Source of the DNA: Betaproteobacteria bacterium
GTDB lineage: Bacteria > Pseudomonadota > Gammaproteobacteria > Burkholderiales > Casimicrobiaceae
Assembly (NCBI GenBank): GCA_003153475.1
Contig: PLYT01000101.1
Location: 224-35,532 of the forward strand
Length of the DNA: 35,309 nt
Direction of reading: 5' to 3'
Below, one piece after another: positions 7,598-15,172 of the stretch; the stretch's first letter is position 1, and the number at the start of each line of letters is the position of its first letter. Made by a program: the position numbers and the translations under genes. The notes under the pieces were generated by a model that made no database searches, was not told the DNA's origin, and saw nothing but the letters and a program-made list of their open reading frames with translations.

Positions 7598-9754
7598 ATG
7601 GTCGGATTCACCGCAACGCCCGTCCCACGGCGCCTCGTTATCCCGATGCCGCCCGTATCGCCCGACAAGGCGCACGCGCCCCCGCTGATCCATCGCGAGC
7701 TTTCGCTGCTCGCGTTCAACCGGCGCGTCCTTGCCCTGGCGCAGGATACATCCGTCCCGCTGCTCGAACGTCTGCGCTTCCTGTGCATCGTCAGCAGTAA
7801 TCTGGATGAATTCTTCGAGATCCGCGTGGCCGGAATGCGCGAGCAGCTCCGCGTCAAGGCGCCGCCGCCCGGAGTAACGCTGCACGAGCTGCGCCTCCTG
7901 TCGTCGCGCCTGTGCGAACAGACGCACATGCTGGTCGCGGACGTCTACCGCACGCTCAACGATCAATTGCTGCCGGCGATGGCGGCGGCCGGCATACGGC
8001 TGTTGCGGCAGGCCGAACGCAATGCCGCGCAGCGGGCCTGGGTCGCCGACTATTTCCGGCGCGAGGTCAAGCCGCTGTTGAGTCCGATCGGGCTCGATCC
8101 GGCGCACCCGTTTCCCCAGGTCGTCAACAAGAGCCTCAATTTCATCGTCGAGCTGTCCGGCAGCGACGCGTTCGGCCGCGACACGGCCATCGCGATCGTC
8201 AAGGCGCCGCATCAGTTGCTGCGGGTGATCGAGCTGCCGGTCGAGGTCGCGCCCCCCAACAGCTTTGTGCTGCTGGCCTCGATCATCCATACCCACCTGG
8301 GCGAGCTTTTCGCCGGACGTCGCGTGGTCGGCTATTCGCAATTCCGCGTGACGCGTGATGCCGATCTTTGGTTCGACGAGGAAGAGGTCAAGAATCTGAG
8401 GCAGGCGCTCGAGGGCGAGCTCCCGCAGCGGCAGTTCGGTCTTGCCGTGCGGCTGGAAGTCGCTGCCAATTGCGCGCCGCCACTTGCCCGCCTGCTGCTG
8501 CAGCAATTCGAGCTCGAAGAGACCGATCTGTATCGCTGCGACGGGCCGGTCAACCTCGCCAGGCTGGCGACGCTGGTCGACGGATCGGACCGGACCGAGC
8601 TCAAGTATTCGCCGTTCGTCCCGGGCACGCCGGAGCGCCTTCGCGATCAGCCCGACATTCTGGCGGCGATCCGGCAGCACGACATCCTGCTGCATCATCC
8701 CTATCAGGCGTTCGATCCGGTCGTCGAGTTCATCCGCAAGGCCAGCGAGGACCCTGACGTGGTCGCGATCAAGCAGACCGTCTACCGCACCGGCGTCAAC
8801 TCCGTGCTGATGGAGGCGCTGGTCGAGGCTGCGCGCCGCCGCAAGGAGGTCACCGTCGTCGTTGAGCTCCTGGCGCGCTTCGACGAAGAGGCGAACATCA
8901 ACTGGGCCGAGCGACTGGAGGAAGCTGGCGCGCAGGTGGTCTATGGCGTTTTCGGTCTGAAGACCCACGCCAAGCTCGCACTGCTGCTGCGGCGCGAACC
9001 CGACGCCTCGGGCCGCCCGCAATTGCGGCCGTACGCCCACTTGGGCACGGGAAACTATCACCCGCGCACCGCGCGGCAATATACCGATTTCGGCCTCCTC
9101 ACGGTGAACCCCGACTTGTGCGCCGACGTCGCCGAGGTATTCCTGCACATCACCAGCCTCGCTCGCTCCAACCGGCTGAAACGTCTCTGGCTCGCGCCGT
9201 TCACCATGCATCGGCAATTGCTTGCCGCGATACACCGCGAGACCCGGCACGCGAAGGAAGGCCGGCGCGCGCATATCGTGGCCAAGATGAACGGTCTGCT
9301 CGAGGAAGCAGTGATCAAGGCGCTCTATGCCGCTTCCCAGGCCGGGGTGAAGATCGACCTGGTCGTGCGCGGTGCGTGCGCGCTTCGTCCCGGCGTCAAG
9401 GGATGGTCCGACAACATCAGAGTCCGCTCGGTGGTCGGCCGCTTTCTCGAGCATCCGCGCATCTGGTATTTCTGCAACGGCGGCAGCGAGGACGTCTACC
9501 TGTCGAGTGCGGACTGGATGGGGCGAAACCTGTTTCGTCGCATCGAGGTCGCCTTTCCGGTGCTCGACAAGGAGCTCAAGGCCCGCGTTATCGCCGAGGG
9601 GCTCGAGGCCTGTTTCGAGGACAATTGCAGCGCGTGGGATCTGGGCGCCGACGGCGACTATGTGCGCGCCAGGCCCGCGCGCCGCGCCCGCGCCTGCGCG
9701 ACCCAGGAACTCCTGCTCGATCGGCTGGCCGAACGTCCGACTGCCGATGCCTGA
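7598..9754 (+). CDS. ppk: Polyphosphate kinase 1
   Basis: The 718-residue protein is a full-length PPK1, which reversibly makes long-chain polyphosphate from the gamma phosphate of ATP. The N-terminal domain opens with R-E-L-S-L-L-A-F-N and S-S-N-L-D-E-F-F. The phosphohistidine site is in L-K-T-H-A-K-L with H457, and the second catalytic domain includes N-G-G-S-E-D-V-Y-L-S-S-A-D-W-M. The ATG at 7598 is used; an in-frame ATG at 7646 is a possible later start, since conserved sequence begins near I-H-R-E-L-S. It is ten bases behind dnaQ and 18 ahead of sixA. The opposing enzyme, ppx, is encoded convergently just beyond sixA. Confidence 0.96.
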   Translation: MVGFTATPVPRRLVIPMPPVSPDKAHAPPLIHRELSLLAFNRRVLALAQDTSVPLLERLRFLCIVSSNLDEFFEIRVAGMREQLRVKAPPPGVTLHELRLLSSRLCEQTHMLVADVYRTLNDQLLPAMAAAGIRLLRQAERNAAQRAWVADYFRREVKPLLSPIGLDPAHPFPQVVNKSLNFIVELSGSDAFGRDTAIAIVKAPHQLLRVIELPVEVAPPNSFVLLASIIHTHLGELFAGRRVVGYSQFRVTRDADLWFDEEEVKNLRQALEGELPQRQFGLAVRLEVAANCAPPLARLLLQQFELEETDLYRCDGPVNLARLATLVDGSDRTELKYSPFVPGTPERLRDQPDILAAIRQHDILLHHPYQAFDPVVEFIRKASEDPDVVAIKQTVYRTGVNSVLMEALVEAARRRKEVTVVVELLARFDEEANINWAERLEEAGAQVVYGVFGLKTHAKLALLLRREPDASGRPQLRPYAHLGTGNYHPRTARQYTDFGLLTVNPDLCADVAEVFLHITSLARSNRLKRLWLAPFTMHRQLLAAIHRETRHAKEGRRAHIVAKMNGLLEEAVIKALYAASQAGVKIDLVVRGACALRPGVKGWSDNIRVRSVVGRFLEHPRIWYFCNGGSEDVYLSSADWMGRNLFRRIEVAFPVLDKELKARVIAEGLEACFEDNCSAWDLGADGDYVRARPARRARACATQELLLDRLAERPTADA

Positions 9755-9772
9755 ATCCGATCACTGCCATCA

Positions 9773-10225
9773 ATGGACCTGATCCTGTGGCGCCACGCCG
9801 ATGCCGAGCCGGGCGAGCCCGATCTCGAGCGCCGGCTCACGGCCAAAGGCGTTCGCCAGGCCGAGCGCATGGCTGCCTGGCTCGACACCCACCTGCCGGA
9901 CCGTTGCCGGGTCCTGGTGAGCCCTGCCGAGCGCGCGCAACAGACCGCCCGTCCGCTCGGCCGAAAGTTCAAGATCGTGCCCGAGCTCGCCCCGGGTGCC
10001 TCCGCAGCGGCCATCCTCGCCGCGGCCGGATGGCCGGACGCCCGCGAGGCGACGCTGATCGTCGGCCATCAGCCGACGTTGGGCGAAACCGCAGCGCTGC
10101 TGCTGTCGGGCCGCGACGCTCCGTGGGGCATGCGCAAGGCCGCCGTCTGGTGGCTGTCAGACCGCGACCGCGAGCAGGGCGCCGAGGTCGTGCTCAAGGT
10201 CGTCATCGGCCCCGATTTCGTCTAG
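9773..10225 (+). CDS. sixA: Phosphohistidine phosphatase SixA
   Basis: This small 150-residue histidine phosphatase has the R7-H8 catalytic pair in L-I-L-W-R-H-A-D-A-E and the second histidine in V-G-H-Q-P-T. SixA removes phosphate from histidine residues; in E. coli its shown targets are the Hpt domain of ArcB and phosphotransferase proteins. Here it lies between ppk, whose product works through a phosphohistidine intermediate, and the convergent ppx. The ATG at 9773 is 18 bases after the ppk stop. A general phosphohistidine phosphatase is the safe call, and any link to PPK is inference. Confidence 0.92.
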   Translation: MDLILWRHADAEPGEPDLERRLTAKGVRQAERMAAWLDTHLPDRCRVLVSPAERAQQTARPLGRKFKIVPELAPGASAAAILAAAGWPDAREATLIVGHQPTLGETAALLLSGRDAPWGMRKAAVWWLSDRDREQGAEVVLKVVIGPDFV

Positions 10226-10262
10226 CCTGCGGCTTAGCGTCGCGGCGGCTCGCGATACTGCT

Positions 10263-11714
10263 TTACGTCGACTCGACCGCGTGCCACTGCGCCCGCTCGC
10301 GCTCCAGCAGGTAGGCGGTGAGCGGGTGGGCGGCGAGCCAGCGCTGACTCACCCGGATGGCGACGCCGCCCCGCGTCTTGAGGGCCACGCGCGGCAGCGA
10401 GACCTCGGTGCGGGCGTGACAGAACACCACCGCGGCCCGCAGCGCCGCGATCTCCACCCGTACCAGCGGATCGCGGAGCGCTGCGCGCACCTTGGCAAGG
10501 CCGCCGCGGCAGCCATAGACCAGCAAGGCGAGGCGCGCCTGCTCGCCGGCCGAAAAGCCGGGCATGTCCGCGTGCTGCAGGATGTACGCACCGTGCTTGT
10601 GAAACCCGATGTGCGAGACCGACATGCCGATCTCGTGCAGCAGCCCGGCCCAGTGCAGCATCTGTAATTGCTCCGGCCCGGCGTTCGGGGCGGCGCGCGC
10701 AAACAGCGCGGTCGCGAGCGCCGCAACTCGACCGGCGTGCCCCCGCTCGACGCGGTAGCGGTCGAGAAAACGCTCGACGGTAAGCTGCCGGGCATCTCGG
10801 TCTATGGTTCTGCCGAACAGGTCGTAAAGCACGCCCAGCCGCAGCGCGCCGCCAACCGGGTCGATCCGCTCGATGTCGAGCTCGGTGACCGCCGCGCTCA
10901 TGATCGCCAGGCCGCCGGCAAGCACCGGTACACGCTCGGGTTTGAGCGCATTAAGCTTCAGGCGCGTCGGATCGCGGGCGCGAACCAGGCGATGGCGCAG
11001 CCGGGCGAGACCGACCGGCGTGATCCCGCCGGCGGAAAACCCGTTCTGCTCAAGAATCTCGGCGAGTGCCGCTGCCGTACCCGACGAGGCGTAGGCGTCT
11101 TTCCAGTGGCCCGCGCCGAAATCGCCGGCGATGGCTTCGATTTCGACCCGGGCGGCGGTCTCGGCGGCGTCGAATGCGCTCGCGCTGACGATCCCGTCGG
11201 GAAAGAACCTCTGCGTGGTGCTGACGCAGCCCAGGGTCAGCGACTCGAGCCGATCGGGTTCGAGCCCGCGGCCGATGATGAATTCGGTCGATCCGCCGCC
11301 GATGTCGACTACCAGGCGCGGCGCGTCCGACGGTGGCAGCTCATGCGCAACGCCCAGATAGATCAGCCGCGCCTCTTCGTGGCCGCTGATCACGTCGATC
11401 GGACAGCCGAGCGCGCGCTCGGCTTTGGGCAGAAACTCGCGCGCGTTGGACGCGACCCGAAAAGCATTGGTCGCCACTGCGCGTACCGCCGACGGATGGA
11501 CACCGGACAGCCGCTCGCGGAACCGCGCGAGGCAGGCCAGTGCCAGCGTCATCGCCGCGGGCTTGATTCGACCGTTGCGATCGAGGCCCGCCCCGAAGCG
11601 CAGCGTCTCGCGCCAGGTGTCCTGCCGGTAGATCTGGTCGCCCTCGATGCGGCCGATCTCCAGCCGGAAGCTGTTCGATCCGAGGTCGACGACGGCGAGC
11701 GTCTTGGCGGTCAC
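10263..11714 (-). CDS. ppx: Exopolyphosphatase (Ppx/GppA family)
   Basis: The 483-residue protein begins with the actin-like ATPase fold signature D-L-G-S-N-S-F-R-L and has the second phosphate loop D-I-G-G-G-S-T-E-F-I near residues 141-150. The C-terminal part (about 310-483) is the HD-like helical domain that holds the polyphosphate channel, with L-H-E-I-G-M-S-V-S-H. It releases orthophosphate from polyphosphate ends. The related GppA turns pppGpp into ppGpp, and the two are hard to separate by sequence; the ppk-sixA neighbourhood favours Ppx. The start codon is GTG at 11714. It is convergent to sixA with a 37-base gap and divergent from ilvA. Confidence 0.93.
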   Translation of the reverse strand: MTAKTLAVVDLGSNSFRLEIGRIEGDQIYRQDTWRETLRFGAGLDRNGRIKPAAMTLALACLARFRERLSGVHPSAVRAVATNAFRVASNAREFLPKAERALGCPIDVISGHEEARLIYLGVAHELPPSDAPRLVVDIGGGSTEFIIGRGLEPDRLESLTLGCVSTTQRFFPDGIVSASAFDAAETAARVEIEAIAGDFGAGHWKDAYASSGTAAALAEILEQNGFSAGGITPVGLARLRHRLVRARDPTRLKLNALKPERVPVLAGGLAIMSAAVTELDIERIDPVGGALRLGVLYDLFGRTIDRDARQLTVERFLDRYRVERGHAGRVAALATALFARAAPNAGPEQLQMLHWAGLLHEIGMSVSHIGFHKHGAYILQHADMPGFSAGEQARLALLVYGCRGGLAKVRAALRDPLVRVEIAALRAAVVFCHARTEVSLPRVALKTRGGVAIRVSQRWLAAHPLTAYLLERERAQWHAVEST

Positions 11715-11797
11715 GGACTGGGCGCGCCGGCGTGCGGCGCGACAAAACGCGGTGCGCGCAAGCCTAACAGAAATGAGCGCGTGCGAACGCGCGGCGG

Positions 11798-11826
11798 TTT
11801 TGGGGCACCGGTGTTTCTGCTACGCT
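11798..11826 (+). promoter_or_regulatory. Weak promoter candidate for ilvA
   Basis: TTTTGG at 11798-11803 and TACGCT at 11821-11826 are 17 bases apart, and TGC before the -10 resembles an extended -10. Consensus matches are poor. The predicted transcript would start about 25 bases before the GTG at 11857. Confidence 0.25.
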
Positions 11827-11856
11827 CGCTGCCTCGTCCACGCTCTCGTGCTTCCT

Positions 11857-13371
11857 GTGCCGATCGACTATCTGCAGAGAATTCTGAACGCGAAAGTCTA
11901 CGACGTCGCGATCGAATCGCCGCTCGACCCGGCACCGATGCTGTCGCGCCGCATCGGCAACCGCGTGCTGCTCAAGCGCGAGGACGAGCAGGAAGTGTTC
12001 TCGTTCAAGCTGCGTGGCGCCTACAACCGGATGGCCCATCTTTCGGCCGCCGAGCGCGCGCGCGGCGTCGTCGCGGCATCGGCCGGCAACCACGCGCAGG
12101 GCGTGGCACTTGCCGCGCAGCGGCTGGACTGCAAGGCAACGATCGTCATGCCGGTGACCTCACCGACGATCAAGATCCAGGCGGTCGAGGCGCGCGGCGC
12201 CAGCGTCGTCCTGCACGGCGATTCGTACAGCGACGCCTACGCGCACGCGGCCAAGCTGCAAAAGGCCCGGCGCGCCACGTTCATTCATCCGTACGACGAT
12301 CCCGATGTGATCGCGGGCCAGGGCACGATCGCCGTGGAAATCCTGCGCCAATGCCAGGGACCGCTCGACGCGATCTTCGTCGCGGTCGGGGGCGGCGGCC
12401 TGATCGCCGGCATCGCGTCCTACGTCAAGCGGGTCCGCCCGGAAGTCAGGATCATCGGCGTGCAGCCGGTCGACTCCGACGCCATGACCCGGTCGCTCGC
12501 CGCCGGACGCCGCGTCCGCCTGGGACACGTGGGTCTGTTCGCCGACGGCGTCGCGGTCAAGCAGGTGGGCAAGGAAACGTTTCGTATCTGCCGCGAGCTC
12601 GTCGACGACATGATCACCGTCGACACCGACGCGATCTGCGCCGCGCTGAAGGATGTTTTCGAGGATACGCGCGCCGTGCTCGAGCCGGCCGGTGCGCTGT
12701 CGGTCGCGGGCGTGAAGGCCTGGTGCGAGCGGCACCGGCCCAAAGGCCGCACTTTCGTGGCGATCGCGAGTGGCGCCAACATGAATTTCGACCGCCTGCG
12801 GTTTGTCGCCGAACGGGCCGAGCTGGGCGAAGCGCGCGAGGCGATCTTCGCGGTGACGATACCGGAGCGGCCGGGCAGCTTCCGCGAGTTCTGCGCCCTG
12901 CTGGGCAAGCGCAGCGTCACCGAATTCAACTACCGCTACGCCGATCCGCGTATCGCCCACATTTTCGTCGGCGTCGAGGTCGCCAACCGGCACGAAACCG
13001 CGGCGCTGCTTCGCGCGATGCATGCGCGGCGGATCGAGGCGTTCGACCTGTCCGACAACGAAATGGCCAAGCTGCATGTGCGCCACCTGGTCGGCGGACA
13101 CGCGCCGGCGGCTGAAAACGAGATTCTTTACCGGTTCGAGTTCCCCGAGCGGCCGGGCGCGCTGATGCGGTTCCTGAACAGCATGAGCCGGGGCTGGAAC
13201 ATCAGCCTGTTCCACTACCGCAACCACGGCGCCGACCACGGGCGTGTGCTGGTCGGAATGCAGGTTCCCCCTTCGGATCGCGCCAAGTTCCGCGGCTTCC
13301 TGACGAAGCTCGGCTACTTTGGGGTCGACGAGACGGCGAATCCGGCCTACCGGATGTTTCTCGGGCGGTAG
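11857..13371 (+). CDS. ilvA: Threonine dehydratase (deaminase), biosynthetic
   Basis: This PLP enzyme turns threonine into 2-oxobutanoate, the first committed step to isoleucine. With the GTG at 11857 it has 504 residues and begins V-P-I-D-Y-L-Q-R-I-L, which fits IlvA proteins; the frame is open upstream to 11647 but that part overlaps ppx and is not IlvA-like. The PLP lysine is K51 in S-F-K-L-R-G-A-Y, and the glycine-rich phosphate loop is V-G-G-G-G-L-I-A-G. Two C-terminal ACT-like regulatory domains (about 325-504) each begin with a P-E-R-P-G motif, consistent with isoleucine and valine allosteric control. No ribosome binding site is visible, so the start is the least certain part. Confidence 0.93.
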   Translation: MPIDYLQRILNAKVYDVAIESPLDPAPMLSRRIGNRVLLKREDEQEVFSFKLRGAYNRMAHLSAAERARGVVAASAGNHAQGVALAAQRLDCKATIVMPVTSPTIKIQAVEARGASVVLHGDSYSDAYAHAAKLQKARRATFIHPYDDPDVIAGQGTIAVEILRQCQGPLDAIFVAVGGGGLIAGIASYVKRVRPEVRIIGVQPVDSDAMTRSLAAGRRVRLGHVGLFADGVAVKQVGKETFRICRELVDDMITVDTDAICAALKDVFEDTRAVLEPAGALSVAGVKAWCERHRPKGRTFVAIASGANMNFDRLRFVAERAELGEAREAIFAVTIPERPGSFREFCALLGKRSVTEFNYRYADPRIAHIFVGVEVANRHETAALLRAMHARRIEAFDLSDNEMAKLHVRHLVGGHAPAAENEILYRFEFPERPGALMRFLNSMSRGWNISLFHYRNHGADHGRVLVGMQVPPSDRAKFRGFLTKLGYFGVDETANPAYRMFLGR

Positions 13372-13474
13372 GGTTGCCGTTAGGGCGGCCGCCCTGCCGT
13401 CGCGCCGAGCCATCGTCCGGGCGGCGAAGGTCCGGGAGAACGTCGGCGACGCCGCCGGGGGGTGTTTTCCGTCC

Positions 13475-13492
13475 CCGAGCCTCGGTTTTTTT
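13475..13492 (+). terminator. Weak intrinsic terminator candidate after ilvA
   Basis: CCGAG (13475-13479) and CTCGG (13481-13485) form a short palindrome followed at once by seven T. The stem is only 4-5 bp, so the call rests mainly on the T run in very GC-rich DNA. The 340-base gap from 13372 to 13711 otherwise holds no gene I can support; its last 60 bases carry the pilG promoter candidate. Confidence 0.4.
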
Positions 13493-13650
13493 GCGCCTCG
13501 ACAGGCATGAAATCGCCCGCGGCACCGGCCTGCGGCATCCGCTGCCGTCCTCCGGCTGCCGAGGCTGTGCTGACCCGGCGCGGCAGTTTTTTGCTCAATT
13601 TCGCTGCGCCGATGTTGCAAATCGCTCAAAAACCTCAGCTTTGCCCGTTC

Positions 13651-13666
13651 TGGCAAGGATTATGCT
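13651..13666 (+). promoter_or_regulatory. Sigma-54 (RpoN) promoter-like site upstream of pilG
   Basis: The 16 bases TGGCAAGGATTATGCT fit the -24/-12 pattern TGGCACG-N4-TTGCW at all but two fixed positions. The invariant GG and GC are separated by exactly ten bases. It ends 45 bases before the pilG ATG, a proper distance for a promoter. An enhancer-binding activator would be needed; I see no activator gene in the window. Confidence 0.5.
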
Positions 13667-13711
13667 CTAGGCATTTGCTCCCATACGTGGCAAACTTTCA
13701 AAGGGCTCGAA

Positions 13712-14164
13712 ATGGAAACGACAGCGCTGGACACAGGACTGAGCTACAACGCGGGAGGAATCGAATTGGCGGATCCAGTCGCCTTGAATGGCGCGAAAGT
13801 CATGGTGATCGACGATAGCAACACGATTCGTCGCAGCGCCGAGATTTTCCTGCTTCAAGCCGGATGCACGGTGATCCTTGCCGAAGACGGTTTCGACGCG
13901 CTGGCCAAGATCGCCGACCATCAGCCCGACCTGATCTTCGTCGACATCATGATGCCGCGACTGGACGGGTACCAGACCTGCGCGCTGATCAAGAAGAATT
14001 CGCGCTTTCATCAGACACCCGTGGTGATGCTCTCGTCGAAGGACGGGTTGTTCGACCGTGCGCGCGGCAGGATGGTCGGGTCGGATCAGTACCTGACCAA
14101 GCCATTCACCAAAGAGAGCCTGCTGAAGGCCGTCGGCACGCACGTCAAATCGGCGGCGCATTGA
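13712..14164 (+). CDS. pilG: Type IV pilus response regulator PilG (single-domain receiver)
   Basis: A CheY-like receiver with the acidic pair D34-D35, phosphoacceptor D78 (F-V-D-I-M-M-P) and the conserved lysine in Y-L-T-K-P-F. With the ATG at 13712 it has 150 residues, including about 28 before the receiver fold. A second start is plausible: TTG at 13766 has a very strong ribosome binding site (GGGAGG at 13753-13758) at good spacing and would give 132 residues, close to other PilG proteins. The ATG has only AAAGGG upstream. PilG takes phosphate from the ChpA kinase and promotes pilus extension and cAMP signalling in the Pseudomonas model. It is the first gene of pilG-pilH-pilI-pilJ-chpA. 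Confidence 0.9.
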   Translation: METTALDTGLSYNAGGIELADPVALNGAKVMVIDDSNTIRRSAEIFLLQAGCTVILAEDGFDALAKIADHQPDLIFVDIMMPRLDGYQTCALIKKNSRFHQTPVVMLSSKDGLFDRARGRMVGSDQYLTKPFTKESLLKAVGTHVKSAAH

Positions 14165-14207
14165 GCGACGAGCGCACCGCACGCGGTCAGCAAGGGGTGG
14201 GGAAACA

Positions 14208-14573
14208 ATGGCCATAAAACGTGTATTGATCGTCGACGATTCGCCGACCGAGCGGCACGTCCTTAACGACATGCTGACCAAGGCGGGCTACGAGGTCGTC
14301 GCCAGCGACAACGGCGAGGACGCGATCCTCAAGGCGAAGACGGTGAAGCCCGACCTGATCCTGATGGACGTGGTGATGCCCGGGCTCAACGGATTCCAGG
14401 CGACGCGCGCGATCAGTCGCGATCCGGCGACACGCAGCGTGCCAATCATCCTCTGCACGTCCAAGACCCAGGAAACCGACAAGATCTGGGGCATGCGCCA
14501 GGGCGCGCGTGACTACATCGTCAAGCCCGTGAATCGCGATGAACTGATCGCCAAGATCACGGCGCTGGGCTGA
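14208..14573 (+). CDS. pilH: Type IV pilus response regulator PilH
   Basis: A 121-residue stand-alone receiver. The acidic pair is D10-D11, the phosphoacceptor is D54 in L-M-D-V-V-M-P, and the switch lysine is K106 in I-V-K-P-V. It has no output domain. The ATG has AAGGGGTGGGG close upstream. In the Pseudomonas Chp system PilH opposes PilG, acting as phosphate sink or promoting retraction; the same role is inferred here from gene order. It starts 43 bases after pilG and ends nine bases before pilI. Confidence 0.92.
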   Translation: MAIKRVLIVDDSPTERHVLNDMLTKAGYEVVASDNGEDAILKAKTVKPDLILMDVVMPGLNGFQATRAISRDPATRSVPIILCTSKTQETDKIWGMRQGARDYIVKPVNRDELIAKITALG

Positions 14574-14582
14574 TCGGGTCCG

Positions 14583-15113
14583 ATGGCCCGCGCCGCGAAG
14601 CTCGATCTACGCGCGTTCCAGCAGGAGCTGGCGGCGCGCCTTGCCGCGAAAACCACACAGCAGGTCGAGCAGTCCCGGCTGGGGCTCGCCTGCGCCGGCA
14701 AGCAGTGGTTGATTCGCCTGGCGGATGCGGGCGAAGTCATCGCGGTGCCGACGATGGCGACCGTGCCGCTGACCCGGCCGTGGTACCTCGGTATCGCCAA
14801 CATCCGCGGCAATCTGTACAGCGTCATCGATTTCGCCGGATTCCTGGGCCAGGCGACCGAGCCGGTGGTGCCCGGCGCGCTGCAGGCCCGCATGGTCCTG
14901 TTCGGGCCACGCGTCGGCGAATTGCGCGCTGGCCTGGTAGTGACCAAGGTTCTGGGCCTGAGCAATCTCGCCGAATTGACGCGCAGCGACGCCGCTGCCG
15001 ATGCGCCAGCATGGTACGGCGCGCGCTGGACCGACAAGGCCGGCGGCGTCTGGCAGGAAATCGACCTGGCCCTGCTCGCGCAGGATCCGGTTTTTCTTCA
15101 AGTGGGACTGTAG
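14583..15113 (+). CDS. pilI: CheW-like coupling protein PilI
   Basis: A 176-residue single CheW domain. It couples the receptor PilJ to the kinase ChpA in membrane-bound arrays. The recognisable core is [18 protein letters not shown] near residues 60-80, the CheW signature strand and loop. No enzymatic domain is present. It sits between pilH and pilJ in the standard order; pilJ begins 59 bases after its stop, with its own ribosome binding site. Confidence 0.91.
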   Translation: MARAAKLDLRAFQQELAARLAAKTTQQVEQSRLGLACAGKQWLIRLADAGEVIAVPTMATVPLTRPWYLGIANIRGNLYSVIDFAGFLGQATEPVVPGALQARMVLFGPRVGELRAGLVVTKVLGLSNLAELTRSDAAADAPAWYGARWTDKAGGVWQEIDLALLAQDPVFLQVGL

Positions 15114-15172
15114 CTTGGGCACAGTCCGACCGATCACACGCAACGCGTAGCGACCCTATCTGGGGAGGGATC

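Noticed and set aside
7388-9454. A 688-codon open frame on the minus strand opposite ppk and dnaQ
   Set aside because: Antisense shadow of ppk; composition is typical of such shadows and there is no domain or ribosome binding site.
12160-13656. A 498-codon open frame on the minus strand opposite ilvA
   Set aside because: Shadow of ilvA extending into the gap; no recognisable protein.
14705-15172. Upstream extension of the pilJ frame
   Set aside because: It overlaps pilI in another frame, and the ATG at 15173 has a strong ribosome binding site.
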